NCBI RefSeq assembly: GCF_018691265.1
Contig: NW_024881324.1
Location: 6,017,730-6,081,729, forward strand
Direction: 5' to 3'
Length of the DNA: 64,000 bases
Origin: Tyto alba
Lineage: Eukaryota; Chordata; Aves; Strigiformes; Tytonidae
Shown piece by piece: positions 12,231 through 25,269 of this stretch. The translations under genes were made by a program, and so were the position numbers. Positions within the stretch are counted from its first letter, which is position 1. Every line of letters starts with the position of its first letter. Under the pieces are notes generated by a model. It saw nothing but the letters and a program-made list of their open reading frames with translations, was not told the DNA's origin and ran no database searches.

Positions 12231-13290
12231 ACAAATTTCAATACAATTCTAAGTAATCATTGGGGATCTCCTACTAGAAATGCAAAAAAAGCAGAAAGCT
12301 GTAGGGTTTAGGGTGAGGGGGTTTCCCATCAAAAATTAAAGCTGTCAGTTTATGATTAGTGGAGCTAATGTATAATTGCAATGACTGCAAATAGAAGTAT
12401 AATATATTATAGTTTACTCATTTATTTTTTTCTAATCACACCTAATACATGATTTATGAAGACAGCAATTACATTAATATACCTTAACTGTGTTTGATAT
12501 CATCTTATATTGGCCTTGCTCTAAAGAGTCCAACTGCCTTATCTCAACATTTCTACAAATTAGCCTCATGGAATGGCATCCACTGGTGCGAAAAGGATTA
12601 GAATGACGAAGAAGGGATGCTGCTTTATACTAGCATGAAGAATTCCACAGTTTAACATAAGGTTACAAATTTAATGCAATGTAAAACCAGAAAGGAAGGA
12701 GTCAGTCCACAAAAAACACCACCAAACTAGTATCTTTCTTCTGACTTGTCTCCCTCATGAGCACAGAATAATCCCTACACAGGAATCTGAGGGTGAAGCA
12801 CAGGGCATTCGTCTCGGGCAGTGGAAAAGAACAGTGTTTCCTAGACACATGGTAGAGATACATAATTCATTGACAATACATAAGACAAGAGAACTTTTTC
12901 ATAGATAAACATCTCCTGCTGATTAGAATAAATGCTTTGATAAATCCAGGTGTTTATTCTAGCAGCAGGGAGCGACAATCATACCATTACCTCCTCACTC
13001 TCAAGCATAATAAATTTAAAAAAAAAAATGCTCCACTGCAAGAGACAGTTGGGAGCATTTTCTTTCTATATACAAGCAAAGACTACGCTTAACTCACTGA
13101 AATAGATTAATGCATTTATGGTGGTACTCTCTCAGGGACCAGCAATGCACATGATAAAAATCAAGGATCATCCTTTACGTTCTTTGGTGATGATCAAAGT
13201 CAAATAATACATCTCACTGCAGAAAATGTCACAGAAAAGATGACAACCGAGGAACCTCTTGGAAAAGCTATCACAGTCCTTGATGTTTGC
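12231..13290. other. Non-coding interval, nothing recognised
   Basis: A+T-rich sequence with a short GGCA run near 12212-12230 at the CR1 edge and an A9 run near 13020. No reading frame, element or RNA gene that I can support. Confidence 0.6.
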
Positions 13291-13296
13291 ACTTAC

Positions 13297-13404
13297 TTTC
13301 CTTGAAAGATAGTTGAAAACAAGAACAAATAATCACCCGGCCAGCACTGATGCAAAAATGTGTTCGAAGCACCACTGATATCCTAGTAAGCAAATTAATG
13401 CCTG
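13297..13404 (-). other. Candidate internal exon (unverified), with tandem CAGCAG acceptor
   Basis: On the minus strand a very strong acceptor (tttgttttctctgtg, then T6, then CAG) is followed directly by a second CAG, so two acceptors three bases apart are available. The 108-nt segment ends AAGGAAA followed by the consensus donor GTAAGT (rc of 13291-13296). Entered with two bases carried over, one frame is open throughout: 35 codons, starting GINLLTRISVVLRTH. Entered in phase 0 the frame starts QALICLLGYQWCFEH and stops inside. I recognise neither peptide. Splice signals are better than most chance pairs, but protein support is absent; it could be a non-coding exon or nothing. Confidence 0.2.
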
Positions 13405-13970
13405 CTGAAAAAACACAGAGAAAACAAACATGTGGTATTAGAAGTTTTATTTCGTTACCTTCTTAGACCTTGATTCTTCACCACCTTCAGAAGTCAAATA
13501 GCACAGCATGCAAAAATAATTTGTAAATAGTGGTTATTATGAATGTAAAAGCTGACAGCACTCATGTTCACATAAACTCTGCAGTCTCTGACTTGGAAAA
13601 AATAAAATAGATACAAAATAATTCTGCCGCTTACTTAACATCTCGTAAATCTGGCTGAGAGGCATCTGTTTAGGAACAGATATCCCTCCCATCCTTTTCA
13701 ATCCCCCACCATTGTTCAAAAAAGGTGCTACAAACAGTAGCTCCCCAGAACCTGTATGTGCAAACCAAATGCTAAAATGAGAGTTGGCAGGATCAAATAT
13801 AATGGAAAGAAAATATCCTGATCACAGATCTCGCTGAGTGGCCTCACTTGCATGCATCAATGAAAGTCCCTGGAGTGGATAAGAGGACTTCATTAAAGTC
13901 AGAGAGAAAATCATGAAGTACATGATTGGAGGAGTTTCTGGTTTAATTCATTTATTAGTTGGGAAGTTTG

Positions 13971-14052
13971 GGGGTTTTGTTGTTGTTTTGTTTTGTTTTG
14001 GGGGGTAGGGGGTGTTGGTTGGTTTGTTTTGTTTGTTTGTTGTTGTTTTTTA
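13971..14052. repeat. GTTTT/GTTT/GTT low-complexity repeat
   Basis: Mixed units of GTT, GTTT and GTTTT interrupted by a G-rich core (GGGGGGTAGGGGG at about 14000-14012). On the opposite strand this reads as CAAAA/AAAC repeats, the same class as those at 2.5, 16.9 and 27.8 kb. The frames at 13911-14190 are artefacts of it. Confidence 0.88.
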
Positions 14053-16901
14053 AGGTATCCAGAACATAGGATGAGACTATTATTTTTCAACCCCAGATAT
14101 CTAGGCCGGTTTCTTTTCCAAGCTGTAAGCCAAGGAAACAAGCCAAGGAAAATGGAAATTCCTGAAGATTCTGAACTTGTTGGGTGGTAGTTAAATATTT
14201 AGATGTTGCTTTCCTCCTTCCTAGCCATGACTTCTTTTTTCCATCATTTCACTAGATTTAATTTTTTTCCTACAGAGTGATTTATGAAAAACAACAGCTA
14301 GCCAACAGCAGAAGCAGCAACAGCATGAGCTCCAGGTGCTAGGAAAAAAATCACTACATAATTAATTTTCTCTTTGATATACTATCACATCCCAAAAAAC
14401 ATTATGCCTGAAGATTCAAAGTTCTATCACATCCCAGCATAGTTTTACTCCATGTGTAACGTTTTCCTTTGTCTTGCATGAGAATGTATTTCCCAGGAAA
14501 TACAGATAGAAGAATTCAAGAATGGATTGTTCTGTGGCAACTAAAAATATATCAAGCAGAGCTTTGAGATTGACACAGTCTGTTGATGTTGTTTTAAGTC
14601 AGGATCTAGTAAAACAGATGGCATCAGATTTAAAACTCCTTTGTCAACTCAGTTCACTAATGAGCTGAACATTGATTTTTCCATTGTTGTTGACTACCTC
14701 CAAGAAGTTACAAAAATTCAAATCTAAATTCAACTTTAAAGGACATTTTAGACCCCTTGGTACTATTGACAGTTCGAATGTGTTCATATAACAGAGCATA
14801 TAATTCTGCAAGAGTCACAGTGACTATAGCAGCATTTGAAGTTAGGATGTTTTTTCCTAGCAAAGCCTTATGATATTGCAACCTGAAGTCCGTAACTGGA
14901 ATAGGTTTATTCTTCCCCATGGTGATATACACTTCTCCAAAACAGGTACTCTGATACTATGTATCCACAATTTACTGTCCGTAAAACGGCATCTCTTCCA
15001 GAAATATGGAAGCACTTTAAACAAGACGATCAGCTGCCAAAAGTTGACTGGGGCAGAGAATTTTCATCTCACTCTCAATGTGAATCCAGAAAAGAAATGA
15101 ACAAAGTGCAATTCAGGCAAACAAGATAGGGTACCTGAGGATAACTTGGCACTGCAGTAAACGATGAACTGGAAACAGCCATGCCAAGAGATCCCTGGAG
15201 CCTCAGAATGGATACTTAAAGCTGGTCTCAAAAGCAGGAAGAGACACACAGAAAGCTTTCTATAAGTTGCAACATATTTAAACATTAAGGAAAAGCACCA
15301 GATCTCTCTTGAAAAACTGAATTCCAATTCGAAGTCCAAATACTTTTTTTCCCTTCTGCTTTCTTCTAACCAAGGAATTACCAAAATATGGTACGCAAGC
15401 TACTTCAAACATATACACAGATCAAGAACCTTACTTTCCCCTTGCTCTCCAGAAGAGAGTCAGGAGTTGCCATCTCAACATGCAGGTCGGGGGGCTGCAT
15501 GCGACCAACCCCGAGCCTACATAGGAATAAGGCCCCCCTTCCTCACAAAAAGAAGAGCAAACGCACCTGCCTATGCCATCCATAATCCACACCCCAAGTG
15601 TGCCCGGCAAATTCTGTTCTAACCTCAGAAAATCCATATACACAATTCCATGTCTGTCCCTCTGCCCCAATATAGCCACAATGTTTTGGTAGTTTTTTTT
15701 ATATCCCTGTCTCTCCAGTAAAAATTTTTTTAAATCTATCAGCGTTATCAATATGTGATACTGTTAATGAAAAACAGAAGCTTTCTTCCCCTGCTATTTC
15801 TGAAGAGCAAACTTAAAAGAGCATCTCTAGTTTAAACAAAATGCATGAGGCAATGAAGACTGACAGAGCAGAAGTCCAGTTTCCCAAATTTGTTGCTGAA
15901 TGAATTTACATAAGCACTGAGGAGATACATAATTATGTCCTTATCACTGGAATAAGTGTTTCAAAGAACAGGCAGAACATTCTGCTTTATGGATAAAAGA
16001 GAGAGAGAAAGAGAAGAAAAACACCTTCTTCCTTTAATGTAACTTCATTTTGGAAAGCCTGCAGATATTTCATTTGCAGCTTTCTCTTGAAGAATGATCA
16101 AGTTGGAGAGATGCTGCTGGCGGCAGCTCTGAAAGAATGAAGAACATCAACAAACAGCATATCTTCTTTTTTAATCCTAACATTTTCAAATTAAAGGAAT
16201 TAAGATTCTATTATTCCCCCTCTGAATCTAAACAAGGATGCTTTGAAGCAAGACAGAAGACAGCTCGTTTAATATCTTAAGCATTCTCCATATGAGAGAT
16301 TGCTTTCTACTTTATTGAAGGGGAAAAAAAAAATCTCTAAAGGACAAGAGCTGGCAGAATAAGGTAACAGTATCCAATGACATTAAAAATTAAGATTCAG
16401 TGTATGCAACACATGTTCACATCGCATCTTCAAGACATCAATGTACAATACTTCACAGTGATCAGAGCATTTCACTTATGTCTTAGTCTTTCCTACACCT
16501 TACCTGCCCTCGTGGAAGATGTGACCATCTCCTCACCCCCACTGAGGAAACACAGCCAACGCCACCACACAAAGGGGTGACAATGGCACAGAAAGCCCCT
16601 TGCTGAGGGGCAAACTTAAGAGTTTTCATTAAAGTTTACATGATATCCCAAATCCCTGGCAATATTCCTTCCTCTTTAAAAGAAAGGTATTAGGACTTCT
16701 TTTAATTTTGTCACCAGCTGAGGAACATTTCAAAACTAGATGAAAATGAGCAAGCACAGCAGGAATTACCCTCCTTCACCCCCAGTAACAGATATAATTG
16801 TTTAAGGACAGCACTGTGCTACAGAGCTCCCTCCTGCCTCCTTTCTTACCATACAAGAAGTTTGGAGATTGGGAAGAAAAAAGGAGTAGCCTTGGCCTGT
16901 A

Positions 16902-16926
16902 AATAAACAAACAAACAAACAAAAAA
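16902..16926. repeat. (AAAC)n microsatellite
   Basis: Four to five tandem AAAC units followed by an A run. Perfect short units suggest recent slippage. Confidence 0.88.
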
Positions 16927-17057
16927 GTACTATAAAGAAATTCACATAGAATCTTCCTAGATTTATGTACAGGTTGCACATGGCCTATCATGGAGGCAGC
17001 CACATGCTGAAAATCTGACTACGCAGTTTTTCACTGAATAAATTCTTTTAAAATGTA

Positions 17058-17072
17058 GTAATAATAATAATA
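17058..17072. repeat. (TAA)n microsatellite
   Basis: About five TAA units followed by a purine-rich GGAAGGGGGGAGGAAGGGAGG stretch to about 17096. Confidence 0.82.
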
Positions 17073-17776
17073 GGAAGGGGGGAGGAAGGGAGGTGGGAAA
17101 TCGCTTAAGCACTGCAGGCTTAAGCATGACTTCATTCAAAGACAAACTGGGCTGCAACGTGTATTTTTAGCTTATAAGTGGGTGCTTATATGCCATATGT
17201 AGCTTTTTACCACAAAGTGTTGTATCCTAAATATAGGCTCGTGCTCCTGTTCACAGTATAATTGTGGAAACCCGTGCTCCAGCCTGAAGCCACAAGGGAA
17301 GAAGTAGTTCTTAGCAGCAATGACTGAGGTTAGAAATCCTCCCCAAAACTCCGTCCAACTTTCATGGAGACTTGTATTAACTTAAGACTTAAAGGGTTTT
17401 AAGGATCTTTTATTCAGTGCCCAGATTCACTTTAATCACAGCTCATTTGCTTCCCTTGCTAACACTTCCTAAATTCTCCCTCTCTCTGGTCTTTTCTCCT
17501 AAGATACCCCTGTGAATGCTGTCTCCGGTGTGGTTTTCAGGGGAGGAAGGTAAAGGAGACATGGCAGTTTAAACAGTTCACAGAACTGTAACAGCATGAT
17601 AATAGAAAGCACCTCTCAGAGAAAAAAATATAAATAGCTTTTAACACAAGGATGGGCAAGAATGGAATGGATCACTAGGACTGGAATGAGGTGGAGGAGT
17701 CTGGCAAACTCAACCCTTCAGAAGGGGAAGGGCTGGCTTTGGAGCAGAGATTCAGCCAGTGGCAACATCCTGCCCC

Positions 17777-17792
17777 TTTTTTTTTTTTTTTT
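17777..17792. repeat. T16 homopolymer
   Basis: Sixteen consecutive T residues; no minus-strand element body is visible to its right that would make it a retroposon tail. Confidence 0.88.
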
Positions 17793-18290
17793 AAGTGGGC
17801 TCAAAATCACAGGATAGAGAGAGGAAGCAAATAAAAGAACTGGCTTGAAGGTTAGACCACCAACATCAATGAAAGAAAAGATGCCTACTTGTCTACAGTT
17901 TCCTTTCAGTTGCCTACATTTTTACATAAAAAGTATAAACAACCCTTACTTAACTGCTTGCTGGCAAAGCAATATTCACCTCTGCAGCTCCCCAGAGCTG
18001 CTGCAGCACTGTAGGAAAGCCCTGTGAAAGGCTATGGAGGGAGGCAGGGGAGAGAGGAGGAAGAGATGGCACAAAGGAGCACGGAAGCTCCAGATGTGAA
18101 ACTTTATTGACGGTCTCACCTCCCTCCCAGACCACCTGCAAGAGCCCAGCTCTGCCCAGCTTTGCAGCCAGCGGGACCTTTAGGACCTCTGTAGTTGCTC
18201 AAACCACACTTTTATGGGATCAAGTATCCTGATAGCGAGCGATAGCCTTGCCTGCTCAGTCTGAAACAGCTTTCACCAGATCAAACAACA

Positions 18291-18343
18291 GGAATAGGAG
18301 GAAGAAGAAGAGGAGGAGGAGGAGAAAGAAAAAGCAGCAGAAG
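18291..18343. repeat. Polypurine GAA/GGA tract
   Basis: Roughly 50 bp of almost pure purine with GAA and GGA triplets. Mirror-like polypurine tracts can form triplex DNA in vitro; here it is short and imperfect, so this is only a sequence description. Confidence 0.85.
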
Positions 18344-20104
18344 GAACAACAGAGCAGCACCTTCCTGTCTGGACAGAATAACCAATAATATTGTTTTAGG
18401 TTGCTAGACTTGTCCAAGGCACCACCTGCAAAAATCTGTGCGTGAAAATTCTTGTGTGTGTATGGATCAGTGTTGGCTGCAGCTCACCCATAACTACAGC
18501 CTGTCAGAAACATGGATCTAACCTGGAACTCAGAAATAGCCCCTAAGAGACTATTGCATTTTGTAATGACTTCTTCACTTCCTTTTGAATTGGTAAATTA
18601 TACGGTCACTTGCCATTTGAAATTCAGAAGTATACAGGCAGAGAAGATCTAGCACTAAGAATGCTTCTAAAGCGTCAGTCAAGCTGCTCGCTTCAAATTT
18701 TTCTAATCCTAAAAGGAACCCATAAAAATACAGCATTCAAAATATTCCTGAGCAGTCACAGGAGTTGAGATAGCAATGATTTTTTTTTTAGTCCCTTGAA
18801 AGTACAGCTCCTACATCTATGCAAGGGGCTACCATGTCAGTTTAAGAATCACTTCTGGTCAACTGAGGGAGATGGAATACAGAAAGTGAGGTTTTTAATA
18901 AAAAGAAATGGAAGAAAAACATTGCAATAACCATTTTCCAGTATGTTTCTATTTAAACAAGCAAATTCGTTCCACTTAAAAGCTTTGTTTGGAAATAGTG
19001 TTTCCCAACTTTCAGGAAAAAACAATGTTATTGCTAGATTAGAGTGAGAACCTTAGAACACGAGAAAGTCCAACTAATCCCAAACTTTGAGAAGTTTTCT
19101 TTTTTTGTCCCCTCCCTTGTCCTTTATTAAGAGCAGACTATCACTTCCCAGAATTTCTATTTCCACCTAAGAATATTAGAAATATTGTCTGATTTGTCAT
19201 GCATGTCATGGAATATTGGTATGTTAACAAAATAACCTTGAAGTGCATTGATAATCTTATAATACACCAGCACTGGATAGAAAAACACTGTCATACTCAT
19301 ACATTGACCTAGATTTAAGAGGAATAGGTGGATGGAAACCTGATCATTTCCACAAAACTACCTTTTACTTTCTCCACCCCACCCATTCTACTCATCCACA
19401 TCTATCCATCCCCTCAAAATACACACTCCTGTTCCCTAAACTTGCAATCATAGCATGTGAGTCTTAAAAGCTAGATTAAATCTCTCACCTATTTCATTAG
19501 CACTTAATTCAGAGAAAAGTCAACTGCTCGTATACAAGTGTTAAAAGAAGAAAAGAAAATAGGGAGGGCACAGGTACACATTTATGCACAGTAAAGCAAA
19601 ATATTGCCAGACTCAAGACAAGGCCTTGATGTCATCTATCACCTAAGAAGTGCAATAATGCCCTAAAAATATGCTGCTATGAAATGGAATTTATAGAAAC
19701 AAATAAGGAAAGCAGATCTGTTCATTTACCGGGTAGAGTGACATCAGTATGACATCAGCAGCAGCCAATCACACTGCTCCATGTGTATCTGGTGTTCTTG
19801 CACTATTTCATATTTATGGATAAACACCAGGAGGGTGTTAACCCTAAACTGTGTTTTTCTTCCCCATCATTTTCTAAATAAAGCAGCTGCTTCCATTCAG
19901 CATCAGACCTGACCAAATAAAATAAAGTAAAATAAAAGAAAAGCAGGCTCTCATCTCAGCACGTTCTCTCACAAATCCAGAAACAATATGTGGAAAGGTG
20001 GGGAAGAGCGGCTGGAGCTACATGTCACCGCTTCCTGAAAACCTGTAGGCAGCCCAGAGCTTCAGCTCGGCTCTTCCTTGGCTAGAAGATGCAGAAACAA
20101 GAGG

Positions 20105-20123
20105 AAAAAAAAAAAAAAAAAAA
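20105..20123. repeat. A19 homopolymer
   Basis: Nineteen consecutive A residues, 160 bp upstream of the T tract at 20284-20303. Confidence 0.88.
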
Positions 20124-20283
20124 GCACATAGGGTCAAACATTGGATCAAGGCTTTTGTTGTCACTGAAACCATGAATGCAATTGTTATTTCCATCTAAGG
20201 CATTTTAAACTGTCTGAACAAGTACTGTTCCTCTTCCTCCAACATCACTGTCTCCTCTGACGTCTTCCTTTTGGGGGAAGAGA

Positions 20284-20303
20284 TTTTTTTTTTTTTTTTT
20301 TTT
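20284..20303. repeat. T20 homopolymer
   Basis: Twenty T residues immediately before the CpG-rich segment at 20358-20640. On the minus strand this would be a poly(A) at the end of the CpG-rich block, which could hint at a retroposed GC-rich transcript, but I recognise no parent gene. Confidence 0.85.
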
Positions 20304-20357
20304 AAGGCAAGAGGTGAAGCCTATTGCTCACTGACATGACACACAACCCCAAGCAGG

Positions 20358-20640
20358 TGCAGCGCGAAGGGTTTGGGCAGACCACGAAAAGCTGTGGCTC
20401 CCCACACCAGCGCCCTGGCTTCCACGGCCGGCCCCAGGGGCCGAGCGGCCTGCACATCCGTAACCGCCGGGGCCTCCCTGCGCCGCAGCCGGGCGTCACC
20501 AAGGCTCGGGCCTTCGGCAGCCTGCTGCTCTGGCAAAGCCAACAGTGTAGCAGGGACGACGCAGAGGTTTTTCCCCTCACCGATCAGCAGGAGCATTCTT
20601 TCCAAAAGAAAAATCCGTGAAGCTTCTGACGGCGCCAAGC
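20358..20640. promoter_or_regulatory. Small orphan CpG island
   Basis: A sharply bounded G+C-rich block in A+T-rich surroundings. By hand I count about 23 CpG dinucleotides in roughly 300 bp, close to the number expected from base composition, whereas the flanks are CpG-poor. It meets the usual informal island criteria (over 200 bp, high G+C, high CpG ratio). Both strands are open for over 100 codons (minus 20321-20755, plus 20373-20696), which is expected from few A/T stop codons and is not evidence for a protein. No TATA box or start-like context is obvious. It may be an unannotated promoter, an intronic or enhancer island, or a decayed GC-rich retroposed sequence. CpG islands usually mark transcription starts, but orphan ones are common. 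Confidence 0.6.
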
Positions 20641-20699
20641 AAAACCCAAACCAACCTGCCACCGTGCCTTCCCATAAAATGCACTTTAGCCCGTGAACT

Positions 20700-23600
20700 G
20701 ACCGCTCTAAGGCATGTGTGTGTATGAAGGCATGTGCATAGACACACGTGCACACAGAGACTCTCTAGGTATACACAAGCCTCATAACAGACTCCTTTTT
20801 CAGCTTTCAAACCTTCAAGGCCAGAGCGGAATTTCTGATGCAGCAGCCTTCACTGGGGGCAAACACGAGGCCGAGATCAGCACTCTGGCTTTGAGGTGAA
20901 CTGGCACCTCTCAGACTGCTGTCCCATTCTCATCAGACTTGTCAAGCTTTCAAAAGAAAAAAAATGAAACGGCCAAAACTAAATTCAAATGTATCTCCTT
21001 CAGGTACTTTGAAACATACCCTTCCTTGTCCAAAATCCACACATAAGCATTCTGTTAAACATCACCTTATAATTAACATGGCTCAAAGGAGCAGAGGGTG
21101 CGATATAAGTATAAAGCTAATGAGCTGACTTTAAAGGCAGAATGTATAATGCAAAACCATGTTTTTTTATTGGCCAGTACTGTATTCCAGTGCCACTTAA
21201 TCAAACACAGCGCATTTTACTTGTACTATATTGCTCAGAGCAAAAGCCTGGTGAGCTGGCTCTGCCGTTTAACTACTTTTTGTTCAGCTATGTCTATTCC
21301 CCAGCTATTATAACACATATATTCATCACATGTAAATAGCACCACATTATAACCAAATACAACTGCGCAGCATCGTGTTACAGTTAACATGATGCCAAAA
21401 AGATGTATTTGCCTTCTTTCCTACAAGACATTTTCTGCTAGTCCAGGAGCCCGCATTATAGCCCAATAAAATAGCTTTATTGATGCAGGAAGGGAAATTC
21501 CAGCCTCTTTGTCAAGTTTTCTCCATATATTCTTTGTGGAAACTGTTCATGGATAAAGGTACAGACGCTGTACCTGTGTCTGCAACTCAAATGGCCGTGG
21601 TAGGCCACAGTTAGTTACCTAAAATCCCCCTCAGGTGATTTAGACTGTATCTGACACAGCTGGAAATTCATTGGAAGAAGGGAATTTGTTTCTAAAGGCA
21701 CACTGATATACAGTATAAGCCTGCTTTCCATCATAAGCTCTACTTCCAAAGGATACAGCTGATTTCTCAGAAGTCACCAGCTCATATCCAGGGGCATGCA
21801 TTAGCAACAAGGTCCACTAGTACAGGGAGAAGCTAAACCTGAACAGTCAAGATGATTTATGAGATCATTTAAAGAACGTCATCCAGAGATATTATTTTCA
21901 CCACACCACACTCACAGCACTACTCTGTCTATTCTTGTTCTCAGCATCTAAAAATCTAAAACCAAACAATGAAAATGCTAAAACTGTTTTGCTTGTCATG
22001 GACCACTACTGGCCAGTAACTATACAGCTTTTGTGCTTTTTCACAAGAAAAAAAAAGTAGTGTTCTGTGTGCATTTACAGCTAAAAACAGCTTAAAAAGC
22101 AAGGCCAATGCCTTCTACTTCAACATTTCACAATTCTTCATATTTTATACTACCTTATAAATGTTGGTAAATAAAATGTCACAATATCCTGAGGGATATC
22201 ATAGGATCTATCATTATGTCCCAGTCCAAAATTTTCGTATGGTTAAGTGAACTGCAAACACCACTATCTGAAATGTGAATAGCTAGTACACTATAGTTAT
22301 AACTGATAGGAGAACAGAAAGGTAACAACTTACAACATGGAAAAAGAAAGAAACATACTTCTCGTTCCCTGACTTACTGATCAGAACAACTTCCACCTGA
22401 AAGCCACAGTCTCGTACTCATCCCCCTAACTTTGGTCTCTTCCAGAATTGTTGAAGCATTTACAAATCTCAAATACATCCAGTAAGTTAGGACTAGAACA
22501 GTTGGAGTACCATTATCTAAGGGTGAAATAAACTTATTAAGTATCTGAAACACAGAACTTTTAGATAGTGTAGTTATTACAGCCATTCAACCAGATAGCC
22601 CCCAATAAAGAGGGCAAGGTTTTCCTCATGGCAGGGCGGCAGGAGACACAGATGGACAGACATGGACTTTGGTTCTCTTTTTTTGAGAGAGAGTGAGCTC
22701 TACAAACATGAAGAAACCTGCAAAGTATGGAAACAGTGATGTAGCTTATGCATTCAAACTTATCTGTAAAACCCTCCAGTTTCCACATTTCATGTTAGTA
22801 GTTAATATTTGGTGGGGCAGAGTTTTACAGAAAGGCTCTTCAGTCTTCAGATGACCAGAAAACTTTTGTAATATGCTAAATATAGACGCTATAGACCAGT
22901 GACCTGGGCAGAATAATTAGAGGACTGAAACCTCAGGAAGGGTCCGAATTTAAGTAAGGAAATATGTAACAGCTGTACTTCAACTGCACAATAACAAACT
23001 TTTTCAATGACAAAGACCCTTTTTGTGCATTTTGCCATTTCCTGAACAAGCCTTCAGAAGAGACAGGAAGCCTGGCCATAAGGCTGGGCAGTTCCTCTGA
23101 CACTGGAAAGAATGAAGAATCAGTCATTATTATTTTAAGCTATACTACCAGAGCAGAATCTCACTTCTTTTATTTATAATGATTTGAACCAGCTTCTACA
23201 AACTTTCTATTGAAAGTGCCTCTGATTTAAGTCACGTGGTAAAATAAGATTCTGCTGGCAAGCCTGCTTTCTCCTCCTCACATGCATACACATGCCAAAG
23301 ATACCAAGACAGCAAGAGGGGAGTGACTGCAGCTTCAAATCCTTGCTGTGTTGGAGGAGAAAGAAGGGCAAGACTGCATGAGAGAAGTTCTGGGTTATAT
23401 CATAAACAACCACTCTAAAACAGAAAATCATATGAAAGGTAGGAAGGCTATTCCCAGTCTTACAAAATTATGTTTGAAGTCATTTAAAAGCATTAATAAA
23501 TCTCCTCATCCTTTAACCAAATCGTTTTCTACTATTAGCTAGGCCAATTTGAGGGCATGTGTTACAGTATCAGCATTCAGAGACGGAGGGGGGGAGAAAG

Positions 23601-25106
23601 AGTGATTTCTCCTGCTGTTTATTCATAACTGGTACCTGAAGGACAGCTACTGCACTACTGGCAGAACCCTCCTCCCCATGCACCACACCAGAGGTTCAGC
23701 AGCACCCGTGTGCTCCAGCAAGGCTCTGCCAGAGGCCGGTGACACACACCCAGCTCCTCGTGTGGCTACACACAGCAGCCAGGGAAGGCACCCAAAAGTC
23801 AGCCGTGTTACAAAGGCAGATGCTGCAGAGGAGGAAGGAAGCCTCTGATGGTTCCCTCGGGGCTCAGGCCGAGAGGGGCAGATGCACCCAACCCCCTGGT
23901 TGCTCCCCAGCCAGCTCACCTGCCTGCCTTCAGCCTGGCAACAGGGGAATAAGTGACTTGGTGGCTGGCCCTGATGCTCTGACATGACCAGCATTCATAC
24001 AGCTGGCTTTTGATAGAGTAAGCACTAGTTTCTCATTCTATAAGCCCCTTTCTACCAAAAAAAAAAGAAAAAAAAAGTAAGTCTCAGGTAAACTGACAGA
24101 TACATCTCTAATGCTGTTCATTCTCACAAGCAAAAGTCATCTTCCATGGACTCAAACCAGAAATTCACTGTTATATACTAATCACTAGAATTCAATCCTA
24201 TAAGAGGAAACACTAGCAATTCTGCTGGTCTGTTTATCTCACTGTTTTGATTCAAATCAATGTTTTGTGATTGTAATCAACAGTTAGGTATGTTGGGTGT
24301 CAAATATTTGACCCTCTGACTTCCAAGATTAAGCATTATTTAGTACATCTTTAAAGGCAAATTATTGTGACAGAGAAAAGCACTTGCTCTGGTCACTAAA
24401 TATTTATTTTTTTTTTTTAAATCTCTTTCCTTTTCAATATCTTTTCTGTTTTCATTTTTTACTTCACATGTGGCATCAGAGTTGGTGAGATGCACAAGAT
24501 GAGCTGGACAGATCCAGGCTTACTCAAGAAAAGCTTACACTGCTAACTCCCAAACACTGCAGCAGCCTGAATCCTGCCATCTACTTTTAGGAGGAAGAAA
24601 GAGTTATCCTCCCATTAAGGCTTCCCTGTAAGGACAACAAGACAAGGTGCCAATTAATACCAACTGCTCTGGCAGCAGGCTGTGTAGATAGATATTTGCC
24701 CACAGGCAATTAGACAGGAGAAATTTGCCCCACATCAGGTAGTTGCTGGGTGACCTAAATTACCTCATTAAGAACAGGATCTTACTTGTCTCAACTTCAT
24801 CTGCCCAGAAATGAGGCATCTCCCCAGAGATGACAGATGAGCAAGGCAGTCCGTCTGGTGCAGGTCACCAGCTGAAAACTCCTTTTCAGGGACAGCAGAC
24901 TGAGCACCCCCTCCCCACCCCGGCTGCAGCTTGCCCAGGGACACCCCATCCTGCTGCTCCAACTGGAGTAGGTTCAAAGCATTTAGCATCTTGCACCCAA
25001 GAGCCTGAAATCTCCTGATTTCTATACAAGGATCTTTTATTTTTCATAAGGAATATGATGCTGCACATGGAATTGACCTAATGTATAGAATTTAAGGCAT
25101 TTGTTT
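20700..25106. other. Non-coding interval, nothing recognised
   Basis: About 4.4 kb without a supported gene. A CA/TG-containing stretch near 20714-20765 flanks the CpG island. The minus-strand frame at 22374-22586 (70 codons) ends at a GTAAGT-containing stop and has no recognisable domain. The frames at 23647-23994 lie in a locally G+C-rich patch with no other support. Confidence 0.55.
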
Positions 25107-25216
25107 TGTCCTGGTAGGGGCTGGCCTAGAGCTCCCGTGGGTCTGGCAGCGGGAGGAGCTGCAGCCCCCTGAGACCCCAGGGGCTCCCCAGGGCCCAGTG
25201 CCCTCACCTGTGTGCG

Positions 25217-25225
25217 GGGGCGGGG
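25217..25225 (+). promoter_or_regulatory. GC box (Sp1-type) in LTR U3
   Basis: GGGGCGGGG, the classical Sp1/KLF core, about 70 bp upstream of the TATA box. Position and context fit a retroviral U3 promoter. Confidence 0.6.
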
Positions 25226-25251
25226 GGAGCACAGCTGGAGGGCTGGGCCCC

Positions 25252-25258
25252 GATTGGC
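25252..25258 (-). promoter_or_regulatory. Inverted CCAAT box in LTR U3
   Basis: GATTGGC on the plus strand, that is GCCAATC on the minus strand, the core bound by NF-Y. It lies about 35 bp upstream of the TATA box, closer than the usual -60 to -100 position relative to the start site but within the range seen in LTRs. Confidence 0.6.
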
Positions 25259-25269
25259 CGATAGTCCAT

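Larger units (their letters stand above)
14053..20283. other. Long non-coding interval
   Basis: About 6 kb without a recognised gene or transposable element. Simple repeats are the only clear structures: (AAAC)n at 16902-16926, (TAA)n at 17058-17072, T16 at 17777-17792, a GAA/GGA purine tract at 18291-18343 and A19 at 20105-20123. Reading frames of 60-106 codons occur on both strands without domain content. Confidence 0.6.

Noticed and set aside
22374..22586. 70-codon minus-strand frame ending at a GTAAGT site
   Set aside because: The stop lies in the donor itself, acceptors upstream are ambiguous, and I cannot connect the peptide to any family.
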